Origin: an uncultured Oligoflexia bacterium
GTDB taxonomy: Bacteria; Bdellovibrionota; Bacteriovoracia; Bacteriovoracales; Bacteriovoracaceae
Assembly (NCBI GenBank): GCA_913058265.1
Contig: CAJXPQ010000002.1
Span: forward strand, 124,001 to 188,000
Length of the DNA stretch: 64,000 nt
Direction of reading: 5' to 3'
Below are positions 8,419 to 19,191 of the stretch, piece by piece (position 1 is the first letter of the stretch; the number at the start of each line of letters is the position of its first letter). The notes below the pieces were generated by a model. That model did not search any database, was not told the origin of the DNA, and was given only the letters and a program-made list of their open reading frames with translations. Position numbers and translations under genes: made by a program.

Positions 8419-10287
8419 ATGCTATATCATAAAATGTCGATCTCTCTTTTACTCGCTTTTGTGTTAACAAGCTGTGCAACGAACTCAGTAGATAAGAAGA
8501 CTGAGCCTAAGCAGCTAACAAGAGTTGAAATTGAGGCGATGAATACCAAGGCAATAGATAGAGTATCAAAACGACTTGAAGAGCTTTCTGTGGCAGCTAA
8601 AGCTTCTGGTCCGGACAAGGTTAGGTTTTTAGCTTCAGACATGTATTTGAAGGCTTCAGCGGCTTTGATGGAAGGTGATTACCAAGCAGCGAATCTTATC
8701 TTTGAGCACCTTATTACTTTAGAGCCTAATGACGATTTTATTAAGCAAAAGTATGCGGTAAGTCTTATTCGAACTGGAGATATAGAAGACTCTGAGAAAA
8801 TTCTTGCAGAGGTTTTTAATAATACAAAGAAAAAGGATGTAAAGATAGGACTTGTTCTTGCTGGAGTCTATTCTAGTCTCGGTAAGGTCAAAAAATCTAG
8901 ATCTATATATAAGAGACTTATATCACTTCATCCAAAGCAAGAAGAGGCCTGTATATTCTTAGCAAAGTCATATGCCCTGGAGAAGAAAACTTCCAGAGCA
9001 TTAAATTTATTGAAAAAATGCGCAAAAAAGAATCCAACAAAAGGTATTTATGGGTACTATATGGGGAAAATTTTTGTAGATAAAAAGCAATACGTACCTG
9101 CCAAAAAATATTTTCAACAAGCTTTAAGAGCGCAACGAGACTTCTCTCAAGCAGTAATGGCACTAGGTTTAATCCAAGAAGAATTAGGTCACTTTCAGAA
9201 GGCCAAAAGAACTTACAAGAACTATTTAAAGAAAAATCCAAACGATACTCTTATCCTTTCACGCTTGGTTCAGCTCTTGTTTACGATTGAGAGTTTCACA
9301 GAGGTGATTGAATACGCTGAAAGACTCAGTGACTACGAACCTGACAATCTTAATTTAAAAGTTAAATTAGCGATTATATATAAGGATGTTAAATCCTATA
9401 GGAAAGCAGTGCGTATCTTTAAAGACCTTTTAGTTTTTGCTCCTGACAATGATCAGATCTTGTATTATTTGGGTGCAACTTTTCAGGAAACGAAAGACTA
9501 TCAAGACGCGATCGAATACTTTGGTAAAATCAATGTAGATAGTGGTCTTTATCATGATAGTTCTTTTCAGATCGCCCAAATGTTATCGTATATGGCAAAA
9601 GGTGAATATTTAGAAGACAAAGGCCAAGGGCCTATTCATAAGGAATTTGTAAAGTTCATCGACGGGAAAATTAAAGAAATTAATGCTTTTAAAGTCGACT
9701 TTAGTGTTGTTAAGGCAACATACTTTGAAAATTTAGAGGACAATAATGAAGCTATTGAAACTCTAGAATACGTCAAAGAAGATAAGGCATTCAATAATGA
9801 ACACCGCTTCTACCTTGCCGCGCTATTTGAAAAAGAAAGTAAATACGATAAGGCGACAAAGCTAATTGAGGAAATCTTAGAGACTGATCCGAAAAATGCA
9901 CATGCATGGAACTTCTTGGGCTACTCCATGTTAGAGAGAGGTCAGAAACTTGATACAGCTCTCGATTATATTAAGAAAGCAATTAAGTTAAAGCCTAATG
10001 ATGGCTATATTAGAGACTCTTTAGGTTGGTATTACTTTAAGACCGGCAAATACAAAATGGCATTAGTTGAGTTAAGAAAAGCGATAGCTCAAGTTCCCAA
10101 TGATGTATCTATTAATAAGCACCTAGCTATTGTATATACAAAGATGAATAACTTCTCAAAAGCGAAAGAATTTATCAGGAAAGCTCTTGCTTTCTCTCAA
10201 AGTGAATCAGATAAAAAAGAGCTAAATGAAGTTCTGAAGAGCCTAGAGAAGAACAGAATTCCGGCCTCTTTTGAAATCTCTGAGTAA
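8419..10287 (+). CDS. TPR-repeat lipoprotein
   Basis: A 622-residue lipoprotein: hydrophobic N-terminus with lipobox LTSC (Cys about residue 19), then many tetratricopeptide repeats from about residue 65 to 600, visible as repeated A-x-x-x-Y/F-x-x-A and P-N-D spacers (for example LEPNDDF, DPKNAHAWNFLGYSMLERG, KPNDGYIRDSLGWYYFKTG). It is likely anchored to the inner or outer membrane, facing the periplasm, as a protein-protein scaffold. The late repeats AWNFLGYSMLERG and DSLGWYYFKTGKY are typical of TPR proteins that neighbour lolB in other proteobacteria, and the next gene is a small lipoprotein, so a LolB-type arrangement is conceivable. GAGGA precedes the ATG; an alternative start exists at 8434. 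Confidence 0.85.
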   Translation: MLYHKMSISLLLAFVLTSCATNSVDKKTEPKQLTRVEIEAMNTKAIDRVSKRLEELSVAAKASGPDKVRFLASDMYLKASAALMEGDYQAANLIFEHLITLEPNDDFIKQKYAVSLIRTGDIEDSEKILAEVFNNTKKKDVKIGLVLAGVYSSLGKVKKSRSIYKRLISLHPKQEEACIFLAKSYALEKKTSRALNLLKKCAKKNPTKGIYGYYMGKIFVDKKQYVPAKKYFQQALRAQRDFSQAVMALGLIQEELGHFQKAKRTYKNYLKKNPNDTLILSRLVQLLFTIESFTEVIEYAERLSDYEPDNLNLKVKLAIIYKDVKSYRKAVRIFKDLLVFAPDNDQILYYLGATFQETKDYQDAIEYFGKINVDSGLYHDSSFQIAQMLSYMAKGEYLEDKGQGPIHKEFVKFIDGKIKEINAFKVDFSVVKATYFENLEDNNEAIETLEYVKEDKAFNNEHRFYLAALFEKESKYDKATKLIEEILETDPKNAHAWNFLGYSMLERGQKLDTALDYIKKAIKLKPNDGYIRDSLGWYYFKTGKYKMALVELRKAIAQVPNDVSINKHLAIVYTKMNNFSKAKEFIRKALAFSQSESDKKELNEVLKSLEKNRIPASFEISE

Positions 10288-10331
10288 ACTTCTTTGTTGT
10301 AAACTTATACTGAATCATTCATAGTCTATGT

Positions 10332-10931
10332 ATGAACTACTTAGCGATTTTCATTTTATTTTTTCTTGTAGGATGTGGGCATCTTAAGACTAAATCCCTT
10401 GAAAAAAATCTAAAAAAAGCCTCTCAGGCCGTATGCTTATCATCAGATGGAAAAGGCAGATTAGGGATATTAGAGCGGAAATATGTATTTAGCTACGAAA
10501 GTGTGCTTGATAAAGAGCTGGCCAACTGGATATTGGCGCTCAGCTTTCCTCTAAGGGATCAAGAGACTTTTACAATTGATTGGAGTAAAGAAAATCAAAT
10601 CAAGTTTGAATCATCCGTAGAGGATAAAATTCTTAAGGAAAATAAGAATATCAATCCCAACTCACTTCATGAGTTTACACAAAACCTCGGACACTTACTT
10701 CACGAAATAATTAATAGAAATGACAAAGTAAATAACGCTTCGCCGTCTAAATTTATTTGGGACGTAACTAATAAAGAACTATTGGTCACAAATAGGTCGA
10801 AGACATTTAAGGCTTCATTTCTCAACCTTGCTGCGTTGGGTTATTTTGGTTTGATGCGAATAGAATATATGGGAATTAACGAGCAAAGTTATAAATTAGA
10901 ACTAGTTGTAAGAAACTGTCATAAAAAATAG
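10332..10931 (+). CDS. Small lipoprotein of unknown function (possibly LolB-like)
   Basis: A 199-residue protein with lipobox FLVGC (Cys about residue 15), so a lipid-anchored envelope protein. The body contains a segment RLGILERKYVFSYES followed by ANWILALSFPL, mildly reminiscent of the LolB/LolA barrel (lipoprotein receptor). The identity is too weak to claim. Position right after a TPR lipoprotein matches the TPR-lolB order seen in other proteobacteria, which is the main reason to mention it. The 44-base gap and weak ribosome-binding site leave operon membership open. Confidence 0.6.
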   Translation: MNYLAIFILFFLVGCGHLKTKSLEKNLKKASQAVCLSSDGKGRLGILERKYVFSYESVLDKELANWILALSFPLRDQETFTIDWSKENQIKFESSVEDKILKENKNINPNSLHEFTQNLGHLLHEIINRNDKVNNASPSKFIWDVTNKELLVTNRSKTFKASFLNLAALGYFGLMRIEYMGINEQSYKLELVVRNCHKK

Positions 10932-11050
10932 GTAATTCTGACACCAATTGTAGACTTTTCTTAGTGCCAAATTGCACTAGTTGTCAAAATTCTTTGCATT
11001 GTTTAAAAAACCATAAGAAACTTTTAGGTAAAAATTTTAAAGGGGTAGAT

Positions 11051-12853
11051 ATGTTTAAATTTGGATTGAGTATTGTATTGGCGACAGCCTTTATGACAAT
11101 AGGGTGTACAAAGAAAAAGAACTACGATGAAAAAGTTCTGCTTAGAAATGTTAAAGCAAAAATTAAAGGACTAGATCCCGTAAATGCTGGTGACACTTAT
11201 TCTAGTAGAGAGATCTCTAGAATCTATGAAGGTCTTTTAGAGTATCACTACTTAAAGCGTCCCTATACATTACAACCAAACTTAGCTGAATCAATGCCAG
11301 TTGTATCTGATGATGGACTTACTTATACATTTAAAATCAAGAAAGGCATTCTGTTTCAAGATAATAAATGTTTCCCCGAAGGAAAAGGAAGAGAGCTAAA
11401 AGCATCTGACTTTGTGTACTCTATAAAAAGAATGGCCGACACAAGAAATATCTCAACTGGTTGGTGGCTTCTTGATGATAAAGTTGAAGGACTAAATGCT
11501 TGGAGAGATAAATATTCAGGAAAAGCTGCAAACTACTCTGACGAAATCGCAGGTATTAAAGCGCTAGATGACTATACTCTTCAATTTAAATTAACGACTA
11601 AATATCCACAGTTCTTGTACTCTTTAGCAATGGTTTATACTTTCGCTGTTCCATATGAAGCTGTAGCAATGTACGGTGAAGAGTTTTTAAATAATCCAGT
11701 TGGTACTGGTGCTTTTATGACTGAAACATACAAGCAAAGTAATAAAATAGTATACGTAAAAAATCCAAATTATAGAGATGTTTTCTACCCGTCGGAAGGA
11801 GCTCCTGGTGATAAGGAAAGAGGACTACTGAAAGATGCAGGAAAAAAGCTACCACTTGTTGATAAAATAGTTGTAAATATCGTCCCAGAATCATCTCCAC
11901 GATTTCTATCATTTGAAAACGGCGATGTTGATTTTTCTGAAATACCAAAAGATAATTTTGAGTCAAGTGTTACTCCATCAAAAGAAGTTACAGAGGCCTT
12001 CAAAGCAAAAGGAATAGAGTTAGAGATCGTTCCTGATTTAGATATCACTTATATCGCATTTAATCATGATGATCCGTTATTTAAAAATAATCTAAAACTA
12101 AGACAAGCAATGAGTCTTGCTTATGATGTTGGAAGATCAAATGAACTTTTTCAAAATGATAGAGCAGTCGAAGCTCAAACAATCATCCCTCCTGGAATTG
12201 GTGGTTATGATAAAGATTTTGTAAACGAATTTGCAAAGTATGATTTAAAGAAGGCAAAAGCACTACTTGCAGAAGCTGGATACCCAGGTGGAAAAGGTTT
12301 ACCTACAATTGTATATGACACTCTTGCTACGACGTTATACAGACAAAGTAGTGAGTTCTTTAAAAAATGTATGAATGATATCGGAGTGAATATTGAGGTA
12401 AGACAAAATACATGGCCTCAACTAGTCGATAAAACAAAAAAGAGAAAAGCACAGATGTTTGGAATGGCGTGGTTAGGCGACTATCCAGATGCTGAAAACT
12501 TTCTTCAACTACTTTATGGACCGAACGCAGCTCCAGGACCAAATGGATCAAACTATAATAACGCTGAATTTAACAAAGAGTTTGAAGCAGCAAAAGTTAT
12601 GCAACCAGGACCAGAGAGAGCTGCAAGATACGCTGCTCTTGCACAAAAGGTTGCAATGGATGTTCCTTTAATTATAAATCTACATAGAACAACTTATATC
12701 TTAAAGCACTCATGGCTAAGAAATCACAAGTTCTCAAGTTTTGAGCATGGAAACTCTCAGTATTATGCTGTTGATATGGATGCAAAAGAGAAGACGATCA
12801 AGTCAGGTGTGTTAAGAATGAATCATAAAAAAGCTACAGCAAAGGTAGATTAA
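11051..12853 (+). CDS. Peptide ABC transporter substrate-binding lipoprotein (SBP family 5)
   Basis: A 600-residue DppA/OppA-type binding protein. Lipobox TIGC follows a short signal peptide. N-terminal lobe landmarks are RNVKAKIKGLDPVNAGDT and YEGLLEYHYLKRPYTLQPNLAESM, with the later conserved AMSLAYDVGRS and MFGMAWLGDYPDAENFLQLLYG. I start at the ATG at 11051, preceded by AAGGGG. A longer frame from 10964 would put a cysteine-rich 29-residue extension ahead of the signal peptide. It delivers oligopeptides to the permeases encoded directly downstream (1-base gap). A predator or scavenger digesting prey protein would rely on such a system; that ecological link is inference. Ligand class (di- versus oligopeptide) cannot be read from sequence. 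Confidence 0.9.
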   Translation: MFKFGLSIVLATAFMTIGCTKKKNYDEKVLLRNVKAKIKGLDPVNAGDTYSSREISRIYEGLLEYHYLKRPYTLQPNLAESMPVVSDDGLTYTFKIKKGILFQDNKCFPEGKGRELKASDFVYSIKRMADTRNISTGWWLLDDKVEGLNAWRDKYSGKAANYSDEIAGIKALDDYTLQFKLTTKYPQFLYSLAMVYTFAVPYEAVAMYGEEFLNNPVGTGAFMTETYKQSNKIVYVKNPNYRDVFYPSEGAPGDKERGLLKDAGKKLPLVDKIVVNIVPESSPRFLSFENGDVDFSEIPKDNFESSVTPSKEVTEAFKAKGIELEIVPDLDITYIAFNHDDPLFKNNLKLRQAMSLAYDVGRSNELFQNDRAVEAQTIIPPGIGGYDKDFVNEFAKYDLKKAKALLAEAGYPGGKGLPTIVYDTLATTLYRQSSEFFKKCMNDIGVNIEVRQNTWPQLVDKTKKRKAQMFGMAWLGDYPDAENFLQLLYGPNAAPGPNGSNYNNAEFNKEFEAAKVMQPGPERAARYAALAQKVAMDVPLIINLHRTTYILKHSWLRNHKFSSFEHGNSQYYAVDMDAKEKTIKSGVLRMNHKKATAKVD

Positions 12854-12854
12854 A

Positions 12855-13799
12855 ATGAATGGTAACTTAAACTATATAATTAGAAGACTGATTTATTTGA
12901 TACCAGTTCTACTCGGTGTATGTTTTTTAATTTTTATTTTGTTTAATGTCGTTGCACCTGATCCTGTAAATATGATGCTTGGTAAACACCCTACGGCAGA
13001 TCAAATCATAGAAGTCAGAGAGCAGTTAGGGCTAAATAAGTCTCTTCCTGCTCAGTACCTAGACATTGTAAAGTCTGCTTTTACTTTTGATTTCGGAAGA
13101 TCTTGGGCCACGAAACAACAAATTTCCACAATGTTTATGAACGGTGCAATACCTTCACTTACTCTGACTATACCAGCATTTTTTATTGCTACATTTTCCA
13201 GTATTATATTTGCTGTCATTGTCGCTTATTTTAGAGGTAAGGGAGTTGACCTTTTTATACGCGTAACTTGTATCGCGATGATGAGTATCTCATCTCTTGT
13301 TTATATTCTCGTTTTTCAATATTTTCTAGCTTATAAGTGGGGATTATTTGAGATCTCTGGCTATGAATATGGCTTTCCAAACTTTTTATATTACGTCTCT
13401 TTACCGATTTTGATTTGGGTCGTACTAAGTTTAGGCCCAGACATTAGATTTTACAGAACTCTAATTCTAGATGAGATTTACCAAGACTATGTAAGAACCG
13501 CTAAAGCAAAAGGCTTAAGTGAAAGAACGATTATGTTTAAACACGTTCTTCGAAATGCGATGATTCCAATTGTGACTTATACAGTTGTGCAATTACCCTT
13601 TTTACTTTTAGGCTCACTGTTATTAGAAAGCTTCTTTAGTATTCCTGGTCTAGGAGATATGACTATTAGTGCACTTAATGCGTCTGACTTTCCAGTTTTA
13701 AAGGCAATGTCGATTGTTTCTGCCGTTGCTTACATAATATTCACTTTAATTCAGGATATTGTTTATACAGTAGTTGATCCAAGAATAAAATTACAATAG
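12855..13799 (+). CDS. Peptide ABC transporter permease (OppB/DppB type)
   Basis: A 314-residue inner-membrane permease with about six membrane segments (first at residues 8-30). It carries the EAA loop in the family form (YVRTAKAKGLSERTIMFKHVLRNAMIP), which contacts the ATPase. The periplasmic part between the first two segments, including GKHPTADQIIEVREQLGL, is the conserved N-terminal region of OppB/DppB proteins. It starts one base after the binding-protein stop and is followed seven bases later by the second permease, with an AGGATAG site. It is part of the complete importer 11051-16512. Confidence 0.92.
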   Translation: MNGNLNYIIRRLIYLIPVLLGVCFLIFILFNVVAPDPVNMMLGKHPTADQIIEVREQLGLNKSLPAQYLDIVKSAFTFDFGRSWATKQQISTMFMNGAIPSLTLTIPAFFIATFSSIIFAVIVAYFRGKGVDLFIRVTCIAMMSISSLVYILVFQYFLAYKWGLFEISGYEYGFPNFLYYVSLPILIWVVLSLGPDIRFYRTLILDEIYQDYVRTAKAKGLSERTIMFKHVLRNAMIPIVTYTVVQLPFLLLGSLLLESFFSIPGLGDMTISALNASDFPVLKAMSIVSAVAYIIFTLIQDIVYTVVDPRIKLQ

Positions 13800-13806
13800 G
13801 ATAGAT

Positions 13807-14784
13807 ATGTTAAAGCAAAACACAATTAATGATGTTAGGGGAGCAATGTCTCCGTCAAAAAAGGCTGATAAAATTAATACAGTACTGAAAGATAGGTCGT
13901 TATGGCTGGATGCTTGGCATAGATTAAAGCAGGATAAGATTGCAGTTGTTTCTCTTGCAATAGTTCTTTTCTATGCTGTTGTTGGATTACTATCTGCGAT
14001 GGGTTTACTCGCCGCTAATTGGAATGAAGTCGTAGGGCCTAGCTATGCACCCCCAAGTGCAGACTATTGGTTTGGAACTGACTTTTTAGGTCGAAGCGTC
14101 TCACGAAAAATAATTAGTGGAACCCAAGTCGCTATGAGTGTTGGGCTTATATCATCTTTAATTGCAATTCCAATTGGAGTTGGACTAGGAGCTTGTGCAG
14201 GTTATTTCGGGAAGTGGGTTGATGAAGCTATTGTATGGTTTTACACAACCTTCTCTTCAATTCCTAGTATTATGCTTCTTATGAGTATTGCTTTTATCAT
14301 ACAAAAATTTCAAGTAGAAATTTCTGAAGTATTTGGAGCTAATTTTGATATCGGATTATTTGCTGTTTTTATCGCCTTAGGGCTGACGTCTTGGGTTGGA
14401 CTATGTCGCCTGATACGTGGTGAAGTAATGAAGCATAAAAATAGAGAATACGTACAAGCTGCTGATGCACTTGGTGCAGGTCATACAAGAAAACTTTTTA
14501 AGCATATTCTTCCAAATGTTACTCATATTATAATTATTAATACTTCATTGCAGTTTCAGATAGCAATTAAATCAGAGGTTATTCTTTCTTACTTGGGGCT
14601 TGGAGTTTCCGGTCAACCAAGTTGGGGAACAATGATTAATGATGCTAAAGAGGAGCTTGCTCGAGGTGTATATTGGCAACTACTTGGTGCGACTATAGCC
14701 ATGTTTGTGGTTGTTCTCGCATTTAATATTTTGGGTGATGCCCTAAGAGATGCGCTTGATCCAAAATTAAAAGGAAAATCTTAA
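13807..14784 (+). CDS. Peptide ABC transporter permease (OppC/DppC type)
   Basis: A 325-residue second permease. It has a cytosolic N-terminal extension of ~40 residues, a first membrane segment near 48-68, the conserved APPSADYWFGTDFLGRSVSRKI motif of OppC/DppC proteins, and the EAA loop YVQAADALGAGHTRKLFKHILPN. The C-terminal DPKL is typical. It pairs with the 12855 permease to form the channel. The stop codon abuts the ATG of the ATPase gene, so all four components are translated from one message. Confidence 0.92.
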   Translation: MLKQNTINDVRGAMSPSKKADKINTVLKDRSLWLDAWHRLKQDKIAVVSLAIVLFYAVVGLLSAMGLLAANWNEVVGPSYAPPSADYWFGTDFLGRSVSRKIISGTQVAMSVGLISSLIAIPIGVGLGACAGYFGKWVDEAIVWFYTTFSSIPSIMLLMSIAFIIQKFQVEISEVFGANFDIGLFAVFIALGLTSWVGLCRLIRGEVMKHKNREYVQAADALGAGHTRKLFKHILPNVTHIIIINTSLQFQIAIKSEVILSYLGLGVSGQPSWGTMINDAKEELARGVYWQLLGATIAMFVVVLAFNILGDALRDALDPKLKGKS

Positions 14785-16512
14785 ATGAGTGATTTATTAG
14801 AAGTTAAAAACCTATGCGTTGACTTTAATACACCGGAGGGAGTTGTTAGAGCAGTTAATGATATCAGTTTCACTGTTCCTCAAGGTAAGACGATAGGACT
14901 TGTTGGAGAGTCAGGCTCAGGAAAATCAGTTACTGCTTTAGCTGTTATGGGACTTATCCCCAATCCTCCAGGATTTATATCTGGTGGAGAGATATTATTT
15001 GAAGGTACTGATCTTGTGAAGTCACAAGAAGACTATATGAGAAAAGTTCGTGGGAATGATATTGCGATGATTTTTCAAGAACCAATGACTTCGCTGAACC
15101 CTGTCTTTAGAGTTGGTGATCAGATTGCAGAAGTCTTAATTCTACATATGGGAATGACTAAAAAACAAGCTTGGGATAGAGCGGTTGACCTGATAAACCA
15201 AGTTGGTATTCCAGACCCTTCTCGCTCCGCCTTGAAGTATCCTCATGAAATGAGTGGTGGGCAAAAACAAAGAATAATGATTGCAATGGCCATTGCTTGT
15301 GAGCCTAAACTTTTAATTTGTGATGAGCCAACGACAGCTTTAGATGTCACAATCCAACAGCAAGTTCTTGAGCTTATGTTTGACCTTCAAGATAAGTACA
15401 AAATGGGAATGCTCTTCATCACCCATGATCTAGGTGTTATTGCTGATATCGCTGATGATGTCGTTGTTATGTATCGCTCAAATCTTGTAGAGCAGAATAC
15501 GTGTGAAAATATTTTTACGGGAGCAAAACATCCATATACTAAAGGACTACTGTCATGTCGTCCGGCCTTAGATCGTAATCCGGAAAGACTGCTTACTGTA
15601 AGTGATTTTATGGAAGAAGATGGATCTGAGATTGTAGTAGATGATGAAAAAACAATAAAAGTAGATAAAGTCTATAATGTTGATGAAGAGAAGAACCCAT
15701 ATCTCTTGGAAGTGAATAATTTAAGTGTTCATTTCCCAATTAAGGGGGGAATCTTCGGAAGAACTGTTGATCATTTTAAGGCAGTAGATGATGTTTCATT
15801 TAAGCTCAGAAAAGGGATGACATTAGGACTTGTTGGAGAATCAGGTTGTGGTAAAACAACTCTTGGTCGAGCACTTCTAAGGCTACTTGAGCCAACATCT
15901 GGACAGGTTATTTATGATGGTATCGATATTACTGCTTTAGATAAAAAAGAATTGAAAGGTATGCGTTCTCGTGTGCAAATTATATTTCAAGATCCATACT
16001 CATCATTAAATCCAAGAATGACTGTAGGAGAAATCTTGCTAGAGCCAATGAAGCTTCATAGTATTGGAAAGGATAAAATTGAGAGGATTGAGAAGGCTAA
16101 ATGGCTAATGGAAAAAGTTGGTCTCAAGGCTGATCAACTTGCAAGATATCCTCATGAGTTTTCAGGGGGGCAAAGACAGAGAATTTGTATTGCCAGAGCT
16201 CTTGCAGTTAACCCAGAGTTCATCGTTTGTGATGAGTCTGTTTCAGCGTTAGATGTATCAGTGCAGGCACAAGTTTTAAATTTATTACTTGATCTTCAGG
16301 AAGAGTTTGGTCTTACATATATTTTTATTTCTCATGATCTTTCAGTCGTTAATTTTATTTCAGATGAAGTGGCAGTTATGAATGCTGGTCAATTTGTTGA
16401 GCTAGATCAAGCAAATAATATTTATCTAAAGCCTAAAGAAGATTATACAAAAAGACTTTTAGCTGCAATTCCTAAGGGGATTCCGAAGTCATTAATTGAA
16501 GGGCAAGCTTAA
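14785..16512 (+). CDS. Fused double ATPase of the peptide ABC importer (OppD-OppF fusion)
   Basis: A 575-residue protein with two complete ABC ATPase domains, the counterpart of separate OppD and OppF and similar in plan to YejF or GsiA. Domain 1 (about 1-265): Walker A GESGSGKS, signature MSGGQKQR, Walker [13 protein letters not shown]. Domain 2 (about 305-570): [28 protein letters not shown], where the glutamate is kept and proline is replaced by serine. Both have H-loops (ITHDLG, ISHDLS). An acidic ~40-residue linker joins them. It directly follows the permeases. The stop codon lies inside a terminator hairpin shared with the opposing gene. Confidence 0.92.
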   Translation: MSDLLEVKNLCVDFNTPEGVVRAVNDISFTVPQGKTIGLVGESGSGKSVTALAVMGLIPNPPGFISGGEILFEGTDLVKSQEDYMRKVRGNDIAMIFQEPMTSLNPVFRVGDQIAEVLILHMGMTKKQAWDRAVDLINQVGIPDPSRSALKYPHEMSGGQKQRIMIAMAIACEPKLLICDEPTTALDVTIQQQVLELMFDLQDKYKMGMLFITHDLGVIADIADDVVVMYRSNLVEQNTCENIFTGAKHPYTKGLLSCRPALDRNPERLLTVSDFMEEDGSEIVVDDEKTIKVDKVYNVDEEKNPYLLEVNNLSVHFPIKGGIFGRTVDHFKAVDDVSFKLRKGMTLGLVGESGCGKTTLGRALLRLLEPTSGQVIYDGIDITALDKKELKGMRSRVQIIFQDPYSSLNPRMTVGEILLEPMKLHSIGKDKIERIEKAKWLMEKVGLKADQLARYPHEFSGGQRQRICIARALAVNPEFIVCDESVSALDVSVQAQVLNLLLDLQEEFGLTYIFISHDLSVVNFISDEVAVMNAGQFVELDQANNIYLKPKEDYTKRLLAAIPKGIPKSLIEGQA

Positions 16513-16524
16513 GCTGGCCCTTTT
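16501..16524. terminator. Bidirectional terminator containing both stop codons of a convergent pair
   Basis: GGGC-A-AGC TTAA GCT-G-GCCC (16501-16520) is a palindrome with one mismatch, followed by TTTT on the plus strand. The central TTAA provides TAA for the ABC ATPase (16510-16512) and, read on the other strand, TAA for the symporter (16509-16511). The gene ends overlap by four bases inside the hairpin loop. Confidence 0.75.
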
Positions 16525-17942
16525 GTTGAGAATAATTTTTCAGATAAGTACATGCCTAGAAGACCTAGTGTGAACCCAAAGTAGACATTAAAGTTCCAGT
16601 TAAGTTCAAAGATGAATGTATTTAGAAAGACTGCGATCACTCCAAATAGATACGCAGAGACAACATTTTGAAAAGTCAGCCTGGCAAATTTAAATATTGT
16701 TGTTCCAAAGAAAACAGCAAGAAGTGAGCCAGCAGTCCAAGAGGTAATTCTTAATCCAAACATTAATAAACCATCACTTTGTGCAGCAATAAATGCAATA
16801 AGCATAAGTACAAATGTAATAATTAATGTATCACGTCTGTAGTAGTTTTCTATGAGTGACTTACTATGGGATCTGTGATGGAAAATATCATTATATAGGC
16901 ACGAACTAAGTGCATTGATAGTTGAATCCAGAGTACTCATCGTTGCAGCAAGAACTCCCGCTACCATTAAGCCTTTAATTCCAATGGGAAAGTAGAAGGT
17001 TATAAAGTGTGCAAATATTTTATCATTAGGAAGATCGGGTGTTGGTACCATTTGGTAGTGAGACCATAAAAGCGATCCAATACTTAGAAAGAGAAGCCCA
17101 ACAAAAATGGATATGAAGCTTGATGAAATAATAGCTATCTTTGCGCCTCTGATACTCTTATTAGCAGTTAATCTTTGAACAAAATCTTGATCGACTCCGT
17201 GAGTTGCCATATCAAATAAGATCCCACCAAAAACACCAATGATAAAAGGCATAGGGTTACTAAATGATAAGAAGCTTGTCTTGTCTTGAGCGTGGGCATA
17301 GCTCATAAGCTCTGACCAACTATGTTGTGAAATTTCCGGGATCATATAGTGGGCAACAAGACCTCCAAAAATGAATAAGAACATTTGTACCATATCCGTT
17401 CTTACTACGGCTTTAAGACCACCAATAAGTGTATAAAAGAATGTAATAATACAGATAACACCAACTGCAATATAGATATTCAGATTGAAGAATTCGGCAA
17501 CTAAAATGGATCCTGAAAAAAGTCTCACACCAACGGCCAAAATTTTATTTATTGTATAGAAAATTGCGATGGCCTTCTGACCATTTACATCTCCAAATTT
17601 TGCCATCACGGTGTAAACAGTGATTCCTTTATCATAAACTGCTGGCAACATGACTCGAGCTATAAGTAAGCGTCCAACAATGGCGCCAAAATAGATTTGA
17701 ATGAATGAATAGTCTTTACCAAATGCAAAAGCTGGAATTCCTAAAAAAGTGAGTGCTGAGACCTCTGTCGCTATTATGGAAAAAAGTGATTCTGGTATGG
17801 TCAGAGATTTTCCTGCCAAATATTGCTCTTCGACAAGGTCACCTTTATTACTTTTCTTACCAGAGTAGAAAGCAAGCGTGAAGATACTTGCCAAATATAC
17901 TCCGATAATTGTATAGTCCAAAATATGTATGGAATTATTCAT
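16509..17942 (-). CDS. Sodium:solute symporter family transporter
   Basis: A 477-residue inner-membrane protein with about 12-13 hydrophobic segments. SSF-family landmarks: [28 protein letters not shown] near residues 40-70 (sodium-site helix), the [13 protein letters not shown] segment, and [10 protein letters not shown] with [20 protein letters not shown] (sodium site, Ser/Thr rich). Substrate cannot be read from sequence; sugars, proline, pantothenate and sialic acid are all known in this family. The gene is alone on its strand, with a weak TAGGTT site. Its 3' end is interlocked with the ABC importer terminator. Confidence 0.88.
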   Translation of the reverse strand: MNNSIHILDYTIIGVYLASIFTLAFYSGKKSNKGDLVEEQYLAGKSLTIPESLFSIIATEVSALTFLGIPAFAFGKDYSFIQIYFGAIVGRLLIARVMLPAVYDKGITVYTVMAKFGDVNGQKAIAIFYTINKILAVGVRLFSGSILVAEFFNLNIYIAVGVICIITFFYTLIGGLKAVVRTDMVQMFLFIFGGLVAHYMIPEISQHSWSELMSYAHAQDKTSFLSFSNPMPFIIGVFGGILFDMATHGVDQDFVQRLTANKSIRGAKIAIISSSFISIFVGLLFLSIGSLLWSHYQMVPTPDLPNDKIFAHFITFYFPIGIKGLMVAGVLAATMSTLDSTINALSSCLYNDIFHHRSHSKSLIENYYRRDTLIITFVLMLIAFIAAQSDGLLMFGLRITSWTAGSLLAVFFGTTIFKFARLTFQNVVSAYLFGVIAVFLNTFIFELNWNFNVYFGFTLGLLGMYLSEKLFSTKGPA

Positions 17943-18114
17943 TTTTATAACCTAAATCTAAATACTTAATCACTACTATACAATACTAAATTAGTCTTTC
18001 AACTCAAACATTAAACTTTATGATTTTAATTAATTTCTCTTTCATATTTCTTCTTAAAATACCGATATGTTATTGAGATCTTAAGGTCTTAGAGAGTGAT
18101 TAAATAGGAACAGT

Positions 18115-19191
18115 ATGCAATTTAATGTAAAGGGTATTACATTCAATCATGATGACTTAGAAAAAGTTGAGCTAACTGAAATCAAAACAGAAACGATTTC
18201 TCATGCTCATTACTTTCATATGTTGTCTGACACTCGCGCTATTTTAATTTTAAGGGCCGGTGACTTTGTTGAGCCTTCATTCATAACAAAATACTTGGAG
18301 AAGGGAATGAACTCTCTTCACCAACTTTCAATAATTAATAAAGAAGATCTACTTGTTTATAAACAGAAGTGGTCTCAACTGAAAGTGGCTAAAACACAAA
18401 TATTACAAATGAAAGTTAGAGATGAGCTTATTAAGAAAGTTTCAAATGATTTCTGGCACTCAAATGAAAAGAGCTTCTTAAGCTTTGTTATTGCAGCTTA
18501 TGAAGAGTTTTATCAATTTGAACCATTGGTTCTAGAAAACTTTCAAGAAAAAAGTATGATTATGTATACCAGGACATTATTAACAAGCTCTATAGCGACA
18601 TTAGTTTCATTATGTAATGGAATTGTAGATTATAAATTTATAAAAGATATGTATAATACGACGTTTCTACTTGATTATGGAATGATTGCTTATGATAATT
18701 TTTCTTATGTCATGGCACAAGCTTGTGAAGCTGAACGAAATAGACCCGGATCAGGACCTGATTACCTTGTTAAGTTGAAGCGTAGTGAGAGAGAAATCAA
18801 TCTATTTAAAAATCATCCAGAGCTTAGTTATAATATTGCAAGAGACTTCGAGAAAGATTTTACTTACCCTGAAGTTCTCGATTTGATTTTATTACATCAT
18901 GAGAAATGTGACGGCAGTGGTTTTCCAAAAGGATATAGCTACTCAGGAATTAGTGATACTGCAACCTTGTTAATGTTCTGTGATTATATGATTCCATTTG
19001 AGGAACACATTTTTAGTGTCGGTGATGGACAAAGAGTCCTCTATGATTATTTCAAAGATTTGAGTTCAAATGAGTCAAAGTATCTGCTACCAATAAACAA
19101 AGTTCTTGCTTCATGGGAAGGAATGATGGTTTGGGCAAAGGATATAAATCAAAAAGTCGTTGATGAGTGTGAAGAAGAGGTGGCAAGCTAA
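18115..19191 (+). CDS. Degenerate HD-GYP domain protein
   Basis: A 358-residue protein. The C-terminal half matches HD-GYP cyclic-di-GMP phosphodiesterases: NHPELSYNIARDF, then LLHHEKCDGSGFPKG (HH at residues 261-262, DGSGFP 265-270) and TLLMFCDYMIPFEE. The HD pair that should come first is altered to LLDYGMIAYD (family form LHDIGK), so the first His-Asp metal ligands are lost, and GYP reads GFP. I infer impaired or absent hydrolysis and a c-di-GMP binding or scaffold role. The N-terminal ~130 residues are not recognised. The stop codon shares a base with the ATG of the next gene (TAATG), so it is translationally coupled to the 1645-residue protein and presumably works with it. Confidence 0.75.
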   Translation: MQFNVKGITFNHDDLEKVELTEIKTETISHAHYFHMLSDTRAILILRAGDFVEPSFITKYLEKGMNSLHQLSIINKEDLLVYKQKWSQLKVAKTQILQMKVRDELIKKVSNDFWHSNEKSFLSFVIAAYEEFYQFEPLVLENFQEKSMIMYTRTLLTSSIATLVSLCNGIVDYKFIKDMYNTTFLLDYGMIAYDNFSYVMAQACEAERNRPGSGPDYLVKLKRSEREINLFKNHPELSYNIARDFEKDFTYPEVLDLILLHHEKCDGSGFPKGYSYSGISDTATLLMFCDYMIPFEEHIFSVGDGQRVLYDYFKDLSSNESKYLLPINKVLASWEGMMVWAKDINQKVVDECEEEVAS

